Source: JAAFHB01 sp942493325
Lineage (GTDB): Bacteria; Bacteroidota; Bacteroidia; Bacteroidales; Prolixibacteraceae
Length of the DNA: 64,000 nucleotides
Direction of reading: 5' to 3'
Assembly (NCBI GenBank): GCA_942493325.1
Contig: OW818689.1
Coordinates: 6,696,001 to 6,760,000 of the forward strand
The translations under genes and the position numbers were made by a program. Of this stretch, positions 10,734-19,507 are shown in pieces (position 1 is the stretch's first letter; each line of letters starts with the position of its first letter). The notes below the pieces were generated by a model. The model had not been told where the DNA came from. It ran no database searches and saw only the letters and a list, made by a program, of their open reading frames with translations.

Positions 10734-10776
10734 ATGTTAGGTAAAATGATCAAATACTTAATAACGATATTTTCTC

Positions 10777-11769
10777 ATGAGTCACAATAACTCCCCGACA
10801 GCAGAGGAACGTATCCATGAACTGGAGAATCAGCTGTCAGTATTACGAGAGAAAATTTTCTTTCTCGAATCTGAAAACAAGACAATCAGGGAAGAGAAAG
10901 AAAAATATCAGCTTATTTCCGATTATGCGCAGGACTGGGAATACTGGATTTCCCCGAAAGGTGGATTTAAATGGCTTTCACCCTCCTGCAATGATTTAAC
11001 CGGATACACGGTCAATGAGTTTTTTAATGATCCGGATTTATTTTTTAAAATCATCTATCCCGATGATGAAGGTAAAATCCGGCAATTTTTACACGATTCC
11101 AACAGTTTTATGCAGATCGGTCAGTCGATTGAATTCAGGTTGCTCACCCGAACCAAGCAGTTGCGATGGTGTGAGCTAAACAGTAAAGCCGTTTTCGACA
11201 GGATGGGAAGTTATCTTGGTCAGCGCGGATCGATTCGTGATATTACACGGTTAAAATCTGCACTCGGCCAGATCAGGGAAATGTCTGACAAGCAGGTATG
11301 GGAAATGAAGACCAAGCAAAAATACCGCGACGAAATAGCCGGCAAGGACAGGGAAATGGTATCATCATTGATCCAGATTGCCCAAAAAAACGAGATGGTA
11401 CTCTATCTGAGGAAAAATCTTTCAGTTATCCGGAATACACTCCCTGCACCCATCCAGAAAAAAGTCACCGATATGTTGCAAAAAATTGATGAAAATCAAC
11501 GCAGGCAGGTTTTCAACTGGGAGGATTTTAAATTCCATTTCGAGAAAGTCCACCAGGGATTTTTTGCGCGTCTGAAAGGAAAATATCCGGGGTTAACCCC
11601 AAAAGATCAGCGACTCTGTGCCTATATACACCTGGGCCTGGCAACAAAAGATATAGCCGGACTGATCAATATAACTCCCGAGAGTGCAGAGATAGGAAGA
11701 ATCCGGTTAAGGAAGAAGCTGGGACTGGACCGCTCAGTCAACCTGTTTGCTTTTCTTCAGGATATTTAA
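10777..11769 (+). CDS. PAS domain sensor with C-terminal LuxR-like helix-turn-helix
   Basis: This 330-residue soluble protein has no signal peptide or membrane segment. Residues ~10-45 are a charged coiled coil (ELENQLSVLREKIFFLE). Residues ~48-160 form a PAS fold (WISPKGGFKWLSPSC ... GSIRDITRLK), and a second helical linker follows. The C-terminal ~65 residues (YPGLTPKDQRLCAYIHLGL ... RIRLRKKLGLDRSVNL) match the LuxR/GerE-like DNA-binding module typical of Bacteroidota regulators. It probably senses a cytoplasmic ligand or redox signal and controls transcription. The targets are unknown; the neighbouring giant surface protein and the DUF4954-glmS operon are candidates by position only. No receiver or kinase domain is present. 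Confidence 0.8.
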   Translation: MSHNNSPTAEERIHELENQLSVLREKIFFLESENKTIREEKEKYQLISDYAQDWEYWISPKGGFKWLSPSCNDLTGYTVNEFFNDPDLFFKIIYPDDEGKIRQFLHDSNSFMQIGQSIEFRLLTRTKQLRWCELNSKAVFDRMGSYLGQRGSIRDITRLKSALGQIREMSDKQVWEMKTKQKYRDEIAGKDREMVSSLIQIAQKNEMVLYLRKNLSVIRNTLPAPIQKKVTDMLQKIDENQRRQVFNWEDFKFHFEKVHQGFFARLKGKYPGLTPKDQRLCAYIHLGLATKDIAGLINITPESAEIGRIRLRKKLGLDRSVNLFAFLQDI

Positions 11770-11948
11770 AAGTAAGGGTAATTTTAAATTTGCCTTTATA
11801 AATGATAGGTTATATATATCAGAAAATTACATGAATACATTATTAATTAATGTACGGTAAAAAAATGTTAGGTTGATTTCCTGATATTTATCCAACAATT
11901 GATCACTTTTAAGCTTCCTTTGCGTATAAAAAAATAAAATCATACGTT

Positions 11949-13964
11949 ATGGTGCTTAAATACCGGAAATTAACCAACGAAGAAATCGGCCAGTTAATTA
12001 TACAAGGCTGTTACTGTGAAGACTGGAACCTTATTGAAGTAGTTGATGACTTCATGCCTGATAATATTCGGAACAGCAAATTTTCAGGTTATAATCGTCT
12101 TGGGCGGTTTGATGAAGAGATTACACTGTTCGGAGGTGTCCGGATGCGAACAGGGATTCTCAATGCACATATTCATAATTGTACCATTGGCAACAATGCA
12201 CTGATCAGCAGTGTGCAAAGTTATATTTCCAATTACCGGATCGGAGAGCGGGTTGTCATCCATAACCTGAATCAGCTGGCAGTTGAGAATAAAAGCTCCT
12301 TTGGGAACGGAATTCGTATTAAAGTAATCAATGAATTAGGCGGCCGGGAAATTCCAATCTATGATCATCTGTCGAGCCATGTGGCTTATATCCTTGCAAT
12401 GTACCGGCACCGTAAAAAAGCAATTGAGGTTATTGAGAAATTTGTGGCCAATTATGTCGATTATATCTCTGATACTGTTGGTGAGGTAAGCAGTGGTGTG
12501 CAAATAATCAATTGCGGGATCATGCGGAATGTCAAAATTGGTCCGTATGCAATACTCGAAGGGGTTTCCAAACTGGTGAACGGAAGCATTAACAGTTCAG
12601 CAGCTGATCCCGTTGTGATAGGGCAGGGGGTAATACTTGAGAACTTTATCGTTTGTTCCGGCACACGAATAACCGATTCAACACTTATTTCGAACTGTTT
12701 TGTCGGACAGGGATGCATTCTGGACAAGCACTACTCGGCAGTTGAATCAGTTTTCTTTGCCAACTGCCAGGGGCTGCATGGGGAGGCCTGTTCAATTTTT
12801 GCAGGGCCTTATACCGTTTCTCATCATAAATCCACCTTGCTTATTTCAGGGCTGTTTTCCTTTATGAATGCCGGAAGCGGATCGAACCAAAGTAATCATT
12901 TGTATAAACTTGGTCCTATTCACCAGGGCGTTGTGGAACGTGGCGCCAAAACAACCAGTGATTCCTATCTTTTATGGCCATCAAGGATTGGGGCATTCTC
13001 CCTGGTAATGGGTCGTCATTACAGGCATTCCGATACGACAGATTTTCCCTTCTCCTATCTGATCGAAGAGAAGGATGAAAGCCGTCTTATTCCAGGAATC
13101 AACCTTCAAAGTATTGGCACGATAAGGGACTCACAAAAATGGCCCAAACGTGACCGCAGGAAAGATCCTAATCTACTCGACTTAATTAACTTTAACCTGT
13201 TGAGTCCGTATTCCATCCAGAAAATGATTAAAGGTCGTGCACTGTTACTTGAACTGTTGACTGCCTCGGGTGAAACGGCACCTTTTTACACTTATCATGG
13301 CATGGTTATCAAAAACAGCGGCCTTATAAGGGGAATTGCTCTTTATGAAAAAGCGATCTGGAAATTTCTTGGTAATTCAATGATCACAAGGATTCAGCGT
13401 AAGCCAATCAATGTGACAGAAGATATTCACGATGCCTTACGCAAAGACACGCCACTTGGAAGCGGATGCCGGTGGCTCGATCTCACGGGAATGCTTTGTC
13501 CCTCCGATGCAATCAATCAGTTGCTCGATTCTATCGAAAACGGTGGTGTGCATTCACTTGAGGAGATCAATGCTACAATCCGGTCAATACACGAAAATTA
13601 CTATACTTACGAATGGTCATGGGCCGCCGATGTTATTGAAGATTTTTATGGAACTTCAGTCCAGGATTTCACCCCGAAAGATGTTATTGCAATTACCCAG
13701 AAATGGATGAAGGCTGTGCTCGATATTGATCAACTACTTTACGATGACGCACGCAAAGAGTTTTCACTGATTAAACAAACAGGATTCGGTGTCGATGGCG
13801 ACAGAACAGTGCAGCAACTCGATTTTGATAATGTAAGGGGTGAATTTGAAACGCATGCCGAGGTCAGCTCAATCAGGGATCATATGGCTAAAAAAGAGGA
13901 ACTTGGCAGAGAGGTCATAGCCAAAATGGAAAAACTGTTAATGTTGGAAACCATCAAAAATTAA
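11949..13964 (+). CDS. DUF4954 family protein with left-handed beta-helix repeats
   Basis: This 671-residue protein has no signal peptide. Its N-terminal and central regions hold hexapeptide-like repeats (GILNAHIHNCTIGNNALI; GVQIINCGIMRNVKIGPYAI; VIGQGVILENFIVCSG) typical of a left-handed parallel beta-helix, as in sugar-nucleotide acyltransferases. The C-terminal ~250 residues are helical. The whole matches the Bacteroidota DUF4954 family in architecture. Its biochemical function is unknown. The stop codon lies 5 bp before the glmS start, so the two are almost certainly cotranscribed, which suggests a role connected with hexosamine or UDP-GlcNAc supply. The start at ATG 11949 is preceded by AT-rich sequence with no Shine-Dalgarno, as is normal here. 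Confidence 0.82.
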   Translation: MVLKYRKLTNEEIGQLIIQGCYCEDWNLIEVVDDFMPDNIRNSKFSGYNRLGRFDEEITLFGGVRMRTGILNAHIHNCTIGNNALISSVQSYISNYRIGERVVIHNLNQLAVENKSSFGNGIRIKVINELGGREIPIYDHLSSHVAYILAMYRHRKKAIEVIEKFVANYVDYISDTVGEVSSGVQIINCGIMRNVKIGPYAILEGVSKLVNGSINSSAADPVVIGQGVILENFIVCSGTRITDSTLISNCFVGQGCILDKHYSAVESVFFANCQGLHGEACSIFAGPYTVSHHKSTLLISGLFSFMNAGSGSNQSNHLYKLGPIHQGVVERGAKTTSDSYLLWPSRIGAFSLVMGRHYRHSDTTDFPFSYLIEEKDESRLIPGINLQSIGTIRDSQKWPKRDRRKDPNLLDLINFNLLSPYSIQKMIKGRALLLELLTASGETAPFYTYHGMVIKNSGLIRGIALYEKAIWKFLGNSMITRIQRKPINVTEDIHDALRKDTPLGSGCRWLDLTGMLCPSDAINQLLDSIENGGVHSLEEINATIRSIHENYYTYEWSWAADVIEDFYGTSVQDFTPKDVIAITQKWMKAVLDIDQLLYDDARKEFSLIKQTGFGVDGDRTVQQLDFDNVRGEFETHAEVSSIRDHMAKKEELGREVIAKMEKLLMLETIKN

Positions 13965-13969
13965 CAAAT

Positions 13970-15808
13970 ATGTGCGGAATTGTAGGATATATCGGGGACA
14001 AAAATGCCTATCCCATTTTGATCCAGGGACTTCAGCGGCTGGAGTATCGCGGCTATGACTCGGCGGGCCTGGCAATTTATAACGGTTCGTTAAATGTATA
14101 TAAATGCAAAGGCAGGGTTTGTGATCTTGAACAACATGTCCTGGAACAAAATCTGACCGGATCAACCGGTATCGGGCATACACGCTGGGCGACGCATGGT
14201 GAACCCAATGACCGCAATGCACATCCCCATACATCGATGAACGGCAATTTTGTGTTGGTGCATAACGGCATTATTGAAAATTATGCAGAGCTAAAAGCCG
14301 ATCTGAAGAAAAACGGAATAACATTTCAATCGGATACCGATACCGAAGTCTTGGTCAACCTGATCGAATATTTTTACCGGAACGGGGAAGAGGTAAATGC
14401 CGAAATAGCCGTCCGGCTCGCCCTTTCGAAAGTTGTAGGTGCCTATGGAATTGCAGTGATCTGTAAAAATGAAAAAGACCAGATTATTGTAGCACGTAAA
14501 GGGAGTCCATTGGTTATCGGGATTGGTCACGGTGAATATTTTATTGCTTCAGACGCAACTCCTATCATTCCATACACAAACAGTGTTATCTATCTGAACG
14601 ATAACGATGTGGCGATTATCACCAAAGACAGTCTTACTCTGAAAACGGTCGAAAATATCCCTGTTCCCTTTAAAATAACCAAGGTTGATATGACCATTGG
14701 TGATCTGGAAAAAGGCGACTTTGAGCATTACATGCTCAAAGAGATTTTCGAGCAACCCAAAACAATTGAAGATACCTATCGTGGCCGCATTTCGCCTGAT
14801 CATTCCGAAATTGTATTGGGAGGCTTAATGGACATTTTTCCGAAACTGCTCAAAGCACGGCGAATTATAATAATTGGTTGTGGAACTTCATGGCATGCTG
14901 CGCTGGTGGGTGAATACCTGATTGAAGAGTATGCAAGGATTCCCGTTGAAGTTGAATATGCATCTGAATTCAGGTACCGGAATCCGATTCTTACGAACGA
15001 TGATGTGGTCATCGCGATCAGTCAAAGTGGTGAAACTGCCGATACCCTTGCAGCTCTGCGGATGGCAAAGGAAAAAGGGGCCACGATCTTAGGCATTTGC
15101 AATGTTGTGGGTTCGAGTATTGCACGCGAAACAGATGCCGGGGTTTATACCCACGCGGGAGTTGAAATCGGAGTCGCCTCCACCAAAGCATTTACTGCCC
15201 AGGTAACTATATTGACACTATTGGCGCTCAAACTGGCCAATGAGAAAGGACAAATTTCGGTCGAAGTTTATCGTGATTTAATTCAGGAACTGACACTTAT
15301 TCCCGGTAAAGTGAAATCAATCCTGGTCAAACACCCTCATTTTAAAGTTGTTGCCGCAAAGTATAAAGATGCTGTCAATGCCTTGTACCTGGGCCGGGGG
15401 TGTCTTTTCCCGGTAGCTTTGGAAGGCGCTCTTAAACTTAAGGAGATTTCCTATATTCATGCCGAGGGATATGCTGCAGGAGAGATGAAACATGGTCCGA
15501 TCGCTTTGGTTGACGACAACCTGCCTGTTATTGTTGTAGCAGCAAAAGACAGTTATTATGAGAAAATTGTAAGCAATATTCAGGAGGTTAAAGCCCGGAG
15601 GGGAAATATTATCGCCGTTGTAACTGAAGGTGATGACGGATTGAAAGGGATGGTCAACGATTTGTTCGAAATCCCGAAATCACATCCGGCAGTCACTCCG
15701 CTGCTGGCAATTATCCCGCTACAACTCTTTTCCTATTATATCGCCGTGATGCGCGGATGTGATGTTGATCAGCCGCGTAACCTGGCGAAGTCAGTTACGG
15801 TGGAATGA
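13970..15808 (+). CDS. glmS: Glutamine--fructose-6-phosphate aminotransferase (isomerizing)
   Basis: This enzyme makes glucosamine-6-phosphate from fructose-6-phosphate and glutamine, the first step to UDP-GlcNAc for peptidoglycan and LPS. At 612 residues it has the usual length. It begins MCGIVGYIG, so after Met removal the N-terminal Cys is the glutaminase nucleophile. The glutaminase part (GHTRWATHG, HNGIIENYAEL) is followed by two SIS isomerase domains (SQSGETADT; HAEGYAAGEMKHGPIAL) and the classic C-terminal end QPRNLAKSVTVE. It is the second gene of an operon with the DUF4954 gene. No glmS ribozyme is expected or possible in the 5-bp gap. Confidence 0.97.
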   Translation: MCGIVGYIGDKNAYPILIQGLQRLEYRGYDSAGLAIYNGSLNVYKCKGRVCDLEQHVLEQNLTGSTGIGHTRWATHGEPNDRNAHPHTSMNGNFVLVHNGIIENYAELKADLKKNGITFQSDTDTEVLVNLIEYFYRNGEEVNAEIAVRLALSKVVGAYGIAVICKNEKDQIIVARKGSPLVIGIGHGEYFIASDATPIIPYTNSVIYLNDNDVAIITKDSLTLKTVENIPVPFKITKVDMTIGDLEKGDFEHYMLKEIFEQPKTIEDTYRGRISPDHSEIVLGGLMDIFPKLLKARRIIIIGCGTSWHAALVGEYLIEEYARIPVEVEYASEFRYRNPILTNDDVVIAISQSGETADTLAALRMAKEKGATILGICNVVGSSIARETDAGVYTHAGVEIGVASTKAFTAQVTILTLLALKLANEKGQISVEVYRDLIQELTLIPGKVKSILVKHPHFKVVAAKYKDAVNALYLGRGCLFPVALEGALKLKEISYIHAEGYAAGEMKHGPIALVDDNLPVIVVAAKDSYYEKIVSNIQEVKARRGNIIAVVTEGDDGLKGMVNDLFEIPKSHPAVTPLLAIIPLQLFSYYIAVMRGCDVDQPRNLAKSVTVE

Positions 15809-15828
15809 TCACGAACGAGTCGAGTTTT

Positions 15829-15867
15829 AAAAAGAAAAAGTGCGGATTAACGCACTTTTTCTTTTTT
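15829..15867. terminator. Bidirectional terminator between glmS and the minus-strand envelope cluster
   Basis: A near-perfect 16-bp stem (AAAAAGAAAAAGTGCG with CGCACTTTTTCTTTTT) and a 6-nt loop have a T-rich end on either strand. It lies between convergent genes and can serve both. Confidence 0.85.
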
Positions 15868-15898
15868 CACTAAATCTCTTGAGTTTTCCCAATTTAAA

Positions 15899-16732
15899 TT
15901 ACATCCTTACGATTACCTTCAGATGCAGTGGAAGTGCCTTGTAAAGAATGGTGGCATCCGATTTGGGAAGTACGATGGCTATTTGTGGCATTGCAGGTTC
16001 GCGGTTGAATTTAAGGAGTGATTGCAACGACCGCCTGATTTCGACTCCCTGGTATTTACGGCGTAATGCCGAGATAAGTTTTTTGCCTTCGGCATCGGGT
16101 TTTTCAGCCTGTTTGATGACCAGTCTTAAATTACGTTCAAAATTCATAACAATGTAAACATCGCCAAGTTTGGCCGGAGCAGGTTCAACTGCAGCCTTGT
16201 TCGCTTCTGCGGAGTCTTTGGGTGCAATTTTTTCAACCCACGATATTTTTGGTATTGTTGCATCAACCTGTTTAACCTGGAAAGGCTCTGACATCCAATT
16301 TAATAAATTTTCGGTGTGATACATCCGGATTGAATTACTGATATCAGCTTCCAGTATACGGCACTCGTGAAGCGGAATGCCTTTCATTTCGAGAATCGCT
16401 TTTTTATCAATAAGATCAAGAACGAGGTACATCGAGTCCTCTTTGGCAAGGGTTAACCTTGACCGGAGCAAAACTTCCCTTTTCCTTAGTTCGAAAAGCT
16501 GATTTTTTGCATCTTTACTATTGTGGGAGACCAGAGAGTCGGAAATTTTCTCATCTTTCGGATTAACCTTGTCTTCCTTTGAGGGTTTCTCTTTTTCGTC
16601 GGAAGTGCTGATTACTGCTTTCGGCAATGGATTTTTAGTGACCACGGGCATAATTACAGTGGCAACCAGAATATAAATGGTTAAGACGCTTAGAATAATG
16701 GTAATGACCCAAAAGGATACTTTATTTTTCAT
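15899..16732 (-). CDS. Single-pass inner-membrane protein of unknown function in the L,D-transpeptidase cluster
   Basis: This 277-residue protein has one N-terminal hydrophobic segment (residues ~7-31), then a Lys/Glu/Ser-rich linker (~35-75) and a mixed domain that would lie in the periplasm. No domain family was recognised. It starts 10 bp after the upstream L,D-transpeptidase gene and ends at a shared terminator, so it is the last gene of a probable three-gene operon. A role in envelope or peptidoglycan maintenance is inferred from its neighbours only. Confidence 0.7.
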   Translation of the reverse strand: MKNKVSFWVITIILSVLTIYILVATVIMPVVTKNPLPKAVISTSDEKEKPSKEDKVNPKDEKISDSLVSHNSKDAKNQLFELRKREVLLRSRLTLAKEDSMYLVLDLIDKKAILEMKGIPLHECRILEADISNSIRMYHTENLLNWMSEPFQVKQVDATIPKISWVEKIAPKDSAEANKAAVEPAPAKLGDVYIVMNFERNLRLVIKQAEKPDAEGKKLISALRRKYQGVEIRRSLQSLLKFNREPAMPQIAIVLPKSDATILYKALPLHLKVIVRM

Positions 16733-16742
16733 TTTTAGATCG

Positions 16743-17438
16743 TTAATAGATAAATACTTTTGATCCCCGGCTCAATGTTTTATAAATCACTTCAAGGTCT
16801 GCGTCGCCGATACGAACACAACCATGGGTGACAGGAAGTCCCAGAAAACGTTGATAAAGCGTTCCGTGGATCATATAACCATCACCTATTGAAAGTGCAT
16901 ATTCACCCAATGAACCCACTTCGACACGTGAGGCTGACCTGGCTGAAGGTATTGGTAATCCATCTTCGAGAAAGGCCCAGTCGGGCTTAATCCACGGACG
17001 ATCTTCCTGTTTACTCTTTACATCAAACATACCCTTGGGAGTTTTAAAGATAATCCTTTTGTTTCCGGCGATGAGCAATTCGTTTTTGCCTGTTGAACAA
17101 ACTCCCGTTCTGATCGTATCGCCGTTTGCGTTACGCAGCGAAAATCTGTTCTCGGTTGTATTAACTATGATATATGGCTTGACAGGTTTTAATTTTTCAA
17201 GCTTCTTTTCGATCGAATTAATATTTTGCTGTGATTTAAGTTCATATTTTTCGATCTCGCTCAGCGTTTTAGCTTCCGGGGCCATAGAACCGACAAACCA
17301 TGATTTTACTTTAAATGCACCATCCTGAAAGCCGGGGGTAAAGAATATCATCAGTACAATCAAACAAAACAGCAACACCGGAATTGTCCATGAGAAGATC
17401 TGCCGGTATGATTGTTTATTTCTTTCTTCAATTTCCAT
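16743..17438 (-). CDS. L,D-transpeptidase (YkuD/ErfK family), membrane anchored
   Basis: This 231-residue protein has an N-terminal membrane anchor (residues ~14-31, VLLFCLIVLMIFF) followed by a coiled linker and a YkuD domain from ~90 to the end. It shows the catalytic signature, an upstream His in MIHGTLYQ and THGCVRIGD with Cys207 as nucleophile, and the family PKGMFDV segment. L,D-transpeptidases form 3-3 peptidoglycan cross-links or attach proteins to meso-diaminopimelate in the periplasm. It lies between another L,D-transpeptidase (12 bp upstream) and a small membrane protein (10 bp downstream), which indicates one operon. Confidence 0.9.
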   Translation of the reverse strand: MEIEERNKQSYRQIFSWTIPVLLFCLIVLMIFFTPGFQDGAFKVKSWFVGSMAPEAKTLSEIEKYELKSQQNINSIEKKLEKLKPVKPYIIVNTTENRFSLRNANGDTIRTGVCSTGKNELLIAGNKRIIFKTPKGMFDVKSKQEDRPWIKPDWAFLEDGLPIPSARSASRVEVGSLGEYALSIGDGYMIHGTLYQRFLGLPVTHGCVRIGDADLEVIYKTLSRGSKVFIY

Positions 17439-17450
17439 TTTATTGATATT

Positions 17451-18569
17451 TTAGTTTAGTAATTCTGAAAGTGACTTCAATGAGCCTAAGATTGTGACGG
17501 GCGTACCGACGGACATCCTGCTAAAAAGTTCATCCATCTCACTGTTGGTCAGGGCAACACATCCACTGGTCCAATCATCCCCTTTTCCGCCATCACCATG
17601 AATCTCAATCAATCCGCCGATCCCGCTGTTTTTCGAAATAAGACCCTGCCGTTTTTTTGTGTTAAAATGTGCATAGTCCTCTTCGTTGGGATAATTAATT
17701 AACAAGGCTTTGTGATACCTGGTTTGTCCGGATCCCTTTTTCTTCGTTACTTTATACAGACCCTCAGGAGTTGCTTTATCGCCCGCAGCGACTTTATCGC
17801 CGATCCAGTTTCTTCCGAGTTCGATGTGATATTCTTTGCTCAGTTTCCCGTTATGATAGAGATATCCCTTATGCTGAATTTTGTCAACGATAAAAGCATA
17901 GTTGTTGTTCTGTGCTGATAATCGGACTGTAGCTTCAAACCACATCTGCCACTTCGAAAAATCGGTAAAATATTCTTTCAATATTGCATTGACCTCTTTA
18001 TCGGCCATGCTTATTTTCATTTTACCTTCATTAAGCCGCTTGGTGGCCATCATAATATCGCCCTTACCAAAAGCATTCAACCCTTGTTCAAGGGAGAGTT
18101 TGCCAAATTCATAATTCTTCCGGACATTGACTTTTAGCGGAAGACGAATGAAGACATCATGATAATTATCCAGCTTTCGCTTGAGTAATTCGATCTCCTT
18201 GAGATAATTCATCTTTAATGAATTCTTATTCGTACCACTTGAGGCAAGCGCTTCCTGTGATTTTAATATGGCAGTAAGAATAAGTTCTTTCGCCCTGGAA
18301 AAATCCCTGGAAAAGAAAACTTTTTCGTTTTGAATTTTCCATTCCAGGATGGCAGCCTTGTACTTTTTTTCGGCCGTTTTAAAATATTCGGGTGAATACA
18401 CATCGGCATTTGCATTTTTTGCCATGCTCAGCAGAACCTGGCATGACTCAAATTCTGTGATGGGTGGCTTATCCATTGTCAGGATAAGAACCGCATATAC
18501 AATGACTGTAAGCGACAAAATAGCCCCTATTATAATAAAAAACAATCTTTTTTTCAAACCACGTTTCAT
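17451..18569 (-). CDS. L,D-transpeptidase with N-terminal lipoprotein-like helical domain
   Basis: The start is taken at ATG 18569; a TTG two codons upstream is less likely. The protein is 372 residues. It has an N-terminal membrane segment (~9-29) and a helical region of ~190 residues whose beginning (NADVYSPEYFKTAEKKYKAA) resembles the same region of the neighbouring lipoprotein (GADRYAPESFNAASDALKSS), a DUF4398-like module. A C-terminal YkuD domain follows, with IHGDGGKGDDWTSGCVALTN, in which Cys337 is the predicted nucleophile. The catalytic loop differs from its operon partner, so substrates may differ. It probably works in the periplasm on peptidoglycan stem peptides. The shared helical module suggests it docks with, or acts on, the lipoprotein encoded upstream. 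Confidence 0.88.
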   Translation of the reverse strand: MKRGLKKRLFFIIIGAILSLTVIVYAVLILTMDKPPITEFESCQVLLSMAKNANADVYSPEYFKTAEKKYKAAILEWKIQNEKVFFSRDFSRAKELILTAILKSQEALASSGTNKNSLKMNYLKEIELLKRKLDNYHDVFIRLPLKVNVRKNYEFGKLSLEQGLNAFGKGDIMMATKRLNEGKMKISMADKEVNAILKEYFTDFSKWQMWFEATVRLSAQNNNYAFIVDKIQHKGYLYHNGKLSKEYHIELGRNWIGDKVAAGDKATPEGLYKVTKKKGSGQTRYHKALLINYPNEEDYAHFNTKKRQGLISKNSGIGGLIEIHGDGGKGDDWTSGCVALTNSEMDELFSRMSVGTPVTILGSLKSLSELLN

Positions 18570-18672
18570 TCGCAAAATTAAAATTCAAAATCTATATTTT
18601 CAATCCAGCAAAGAAACTGAAAAATCCGATTCGTTTTATAAAAAGGTTTCGGGGGTATTCCCGAAATTAATT

Positions 18673-18706
18673 TCAAAAAGAACCCCCGGAAAAAACTTCC
18701 GGGGGT
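18673..18706 (-). terminator. Rho-independent terminator of the helical lipoprotein gene
   Basis: A perfect 10-bp GC-rich stem (ACCCCCGGAA at 18682-18691 with TTCCGGGGGT at 18697-18706) and a 5-nt loop are followed on the minus strand by a T-rich tract (TTCTTTTT). It separates the lipoprotein gene from the transpeptidase genes. Confidence 0.88.
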
Positions 18707-18741
18707 CTAGGTCTTTAAAGCTTACTGAAAAGTATTACTTC

Positions 18742-19341
18742 TTAGCGTTTTACTTTTTCAATAACACCTGTCAATTCAGTGTTGATAGCTTTTGCTTTTT
18801 CAACGGCTGGTTTGATTTTGTCAGAAAGAGTTAAGATGTCTTCGTTGTTAGCAAGACCGGCAGCAACTTCAGCTTTTACGGTTTCAACAACAGCGATTTC
18901 CTGGCCAATTGCTTCAAGAGCAGCTTTGCCTTCTTTTCCCTTAGGTGCTTTAGCTAACAATGCTTTGTCGGCTATGATAATTGTATCAAGTTCAGCAACT
19001 GCAGCAGTAACTTCAGCTTTTAAAGCTTCTTTTCTTGCAGTAGTTTCTTCAACAGCTTTATTTGAAAGCGTACTTACAGTTGCAAGAGTTGTCTTAGATG
19101 CATCGTAGTTACGGAATAAAGCAAATTTTGAATTCTGTTCTTCAACAGCTGTAACGCTTGATTTTAATGCATCAGAAGCAGCATTGAAAGATTCAGGAGC
19201 ATAACGATCTGCACCAGCAGTTCTTGCAGCTTCGATAGAAGCGTTGGCAGCATCAATTTCTGCCTGTGGAGCTTTGGCACAACTTGCCAATGTAACAACT
19301 AAAACACTAAAAGCAACCAGTTTTAATAATCCCTTTTTCAT
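18742..19341 (-). CDS. Helical outer-membrane lipoprotein, DUF4398-like
   Basis: This 199-residue lipoprotein has signal peptide MKKGLLKLVAFSVLVVTLAS with the lipidated residue at Cys21. The mature part is almost wholly predicted helix, rich in Ala, Glu and Lys, with very few aromatic residues, and ends in a basic tail (IEKVKR). The segment GADRYAPESFNAASDALKSS is the DUF4398-like signature and recurs in the downstream L,D-transpeptidase. By analogy to Lpp, a long helical lipoprotein beside L,D-transpeptidases could bridge the outer membrane and peptidoglycan. This is inference, because no experimentally known attachment motif was identified. It has its own terminator and a divergent upstream region shared with the sigma factor gene. 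Confidence 0.85.
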   Translation of the reverse strand: MKKGLLKLVAFSVLVVTLASCAKAPQAEIDAANASIEAARTAGADRYAPESFNAASDALKSSVTAVEEQNSKFALFRNYDASKTTLATVSTLSNKAVEETTARKEALKAEVTAAVAELDTIIIADKALLAKAPKGKEGKAALEAIGQEIAVVETVKAEVAAGLANNEDILTLSDKIKPAVEKAKAINTELTGVIEKVKR

Positions 19342-19451
19342 AATTTTGAAGATAAATTTTAAAAGTAATAAATGTTTTCAATTCTTAAAAATACAATGTT
19401 TAGACGCAAACCAGTGGAGAGGTCACAATATTTTGAGATTTTTTTTTAATT

Positions 19452-19485
19452 TTGACGTTTAATTTATTCTAGAATCTTAATTTTG
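19452..19485 (+). promoter_or_regulatory. Bacteroidota-type promoter of the ECF sigma gene
   Basis: TTG at 19452-19454 and TAATTTTG at 19478-19485 are separated by 23 bp, at the upper end of the TTG-N17-23-TAnnTTTG range. The -7 box lies 22 bp before the sigma factor ATG. A second TAATTTTG at 19448-19455 overlaps the -33 box. Confidence 0.5.
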
Positions 19486-19507
19486 AATATCTTATCGTAA
19501 TTAAAAG

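Noticed and set aside
13964..13970. glmS ribozyme or riboswitch before glmS
   Set aside because: Only 5 bp separate the DUF4954 stop and the glmS start; no space for such an element, and the class is not known from Bacteroidota.
18573..18580. TAATTTTG match as promoter of the L,D-transpeptidase gene
   Set aside because: It lies 4 bp from the chosen ATG and would leave practically no leader; the match is probably chance in AT-rich DNA.
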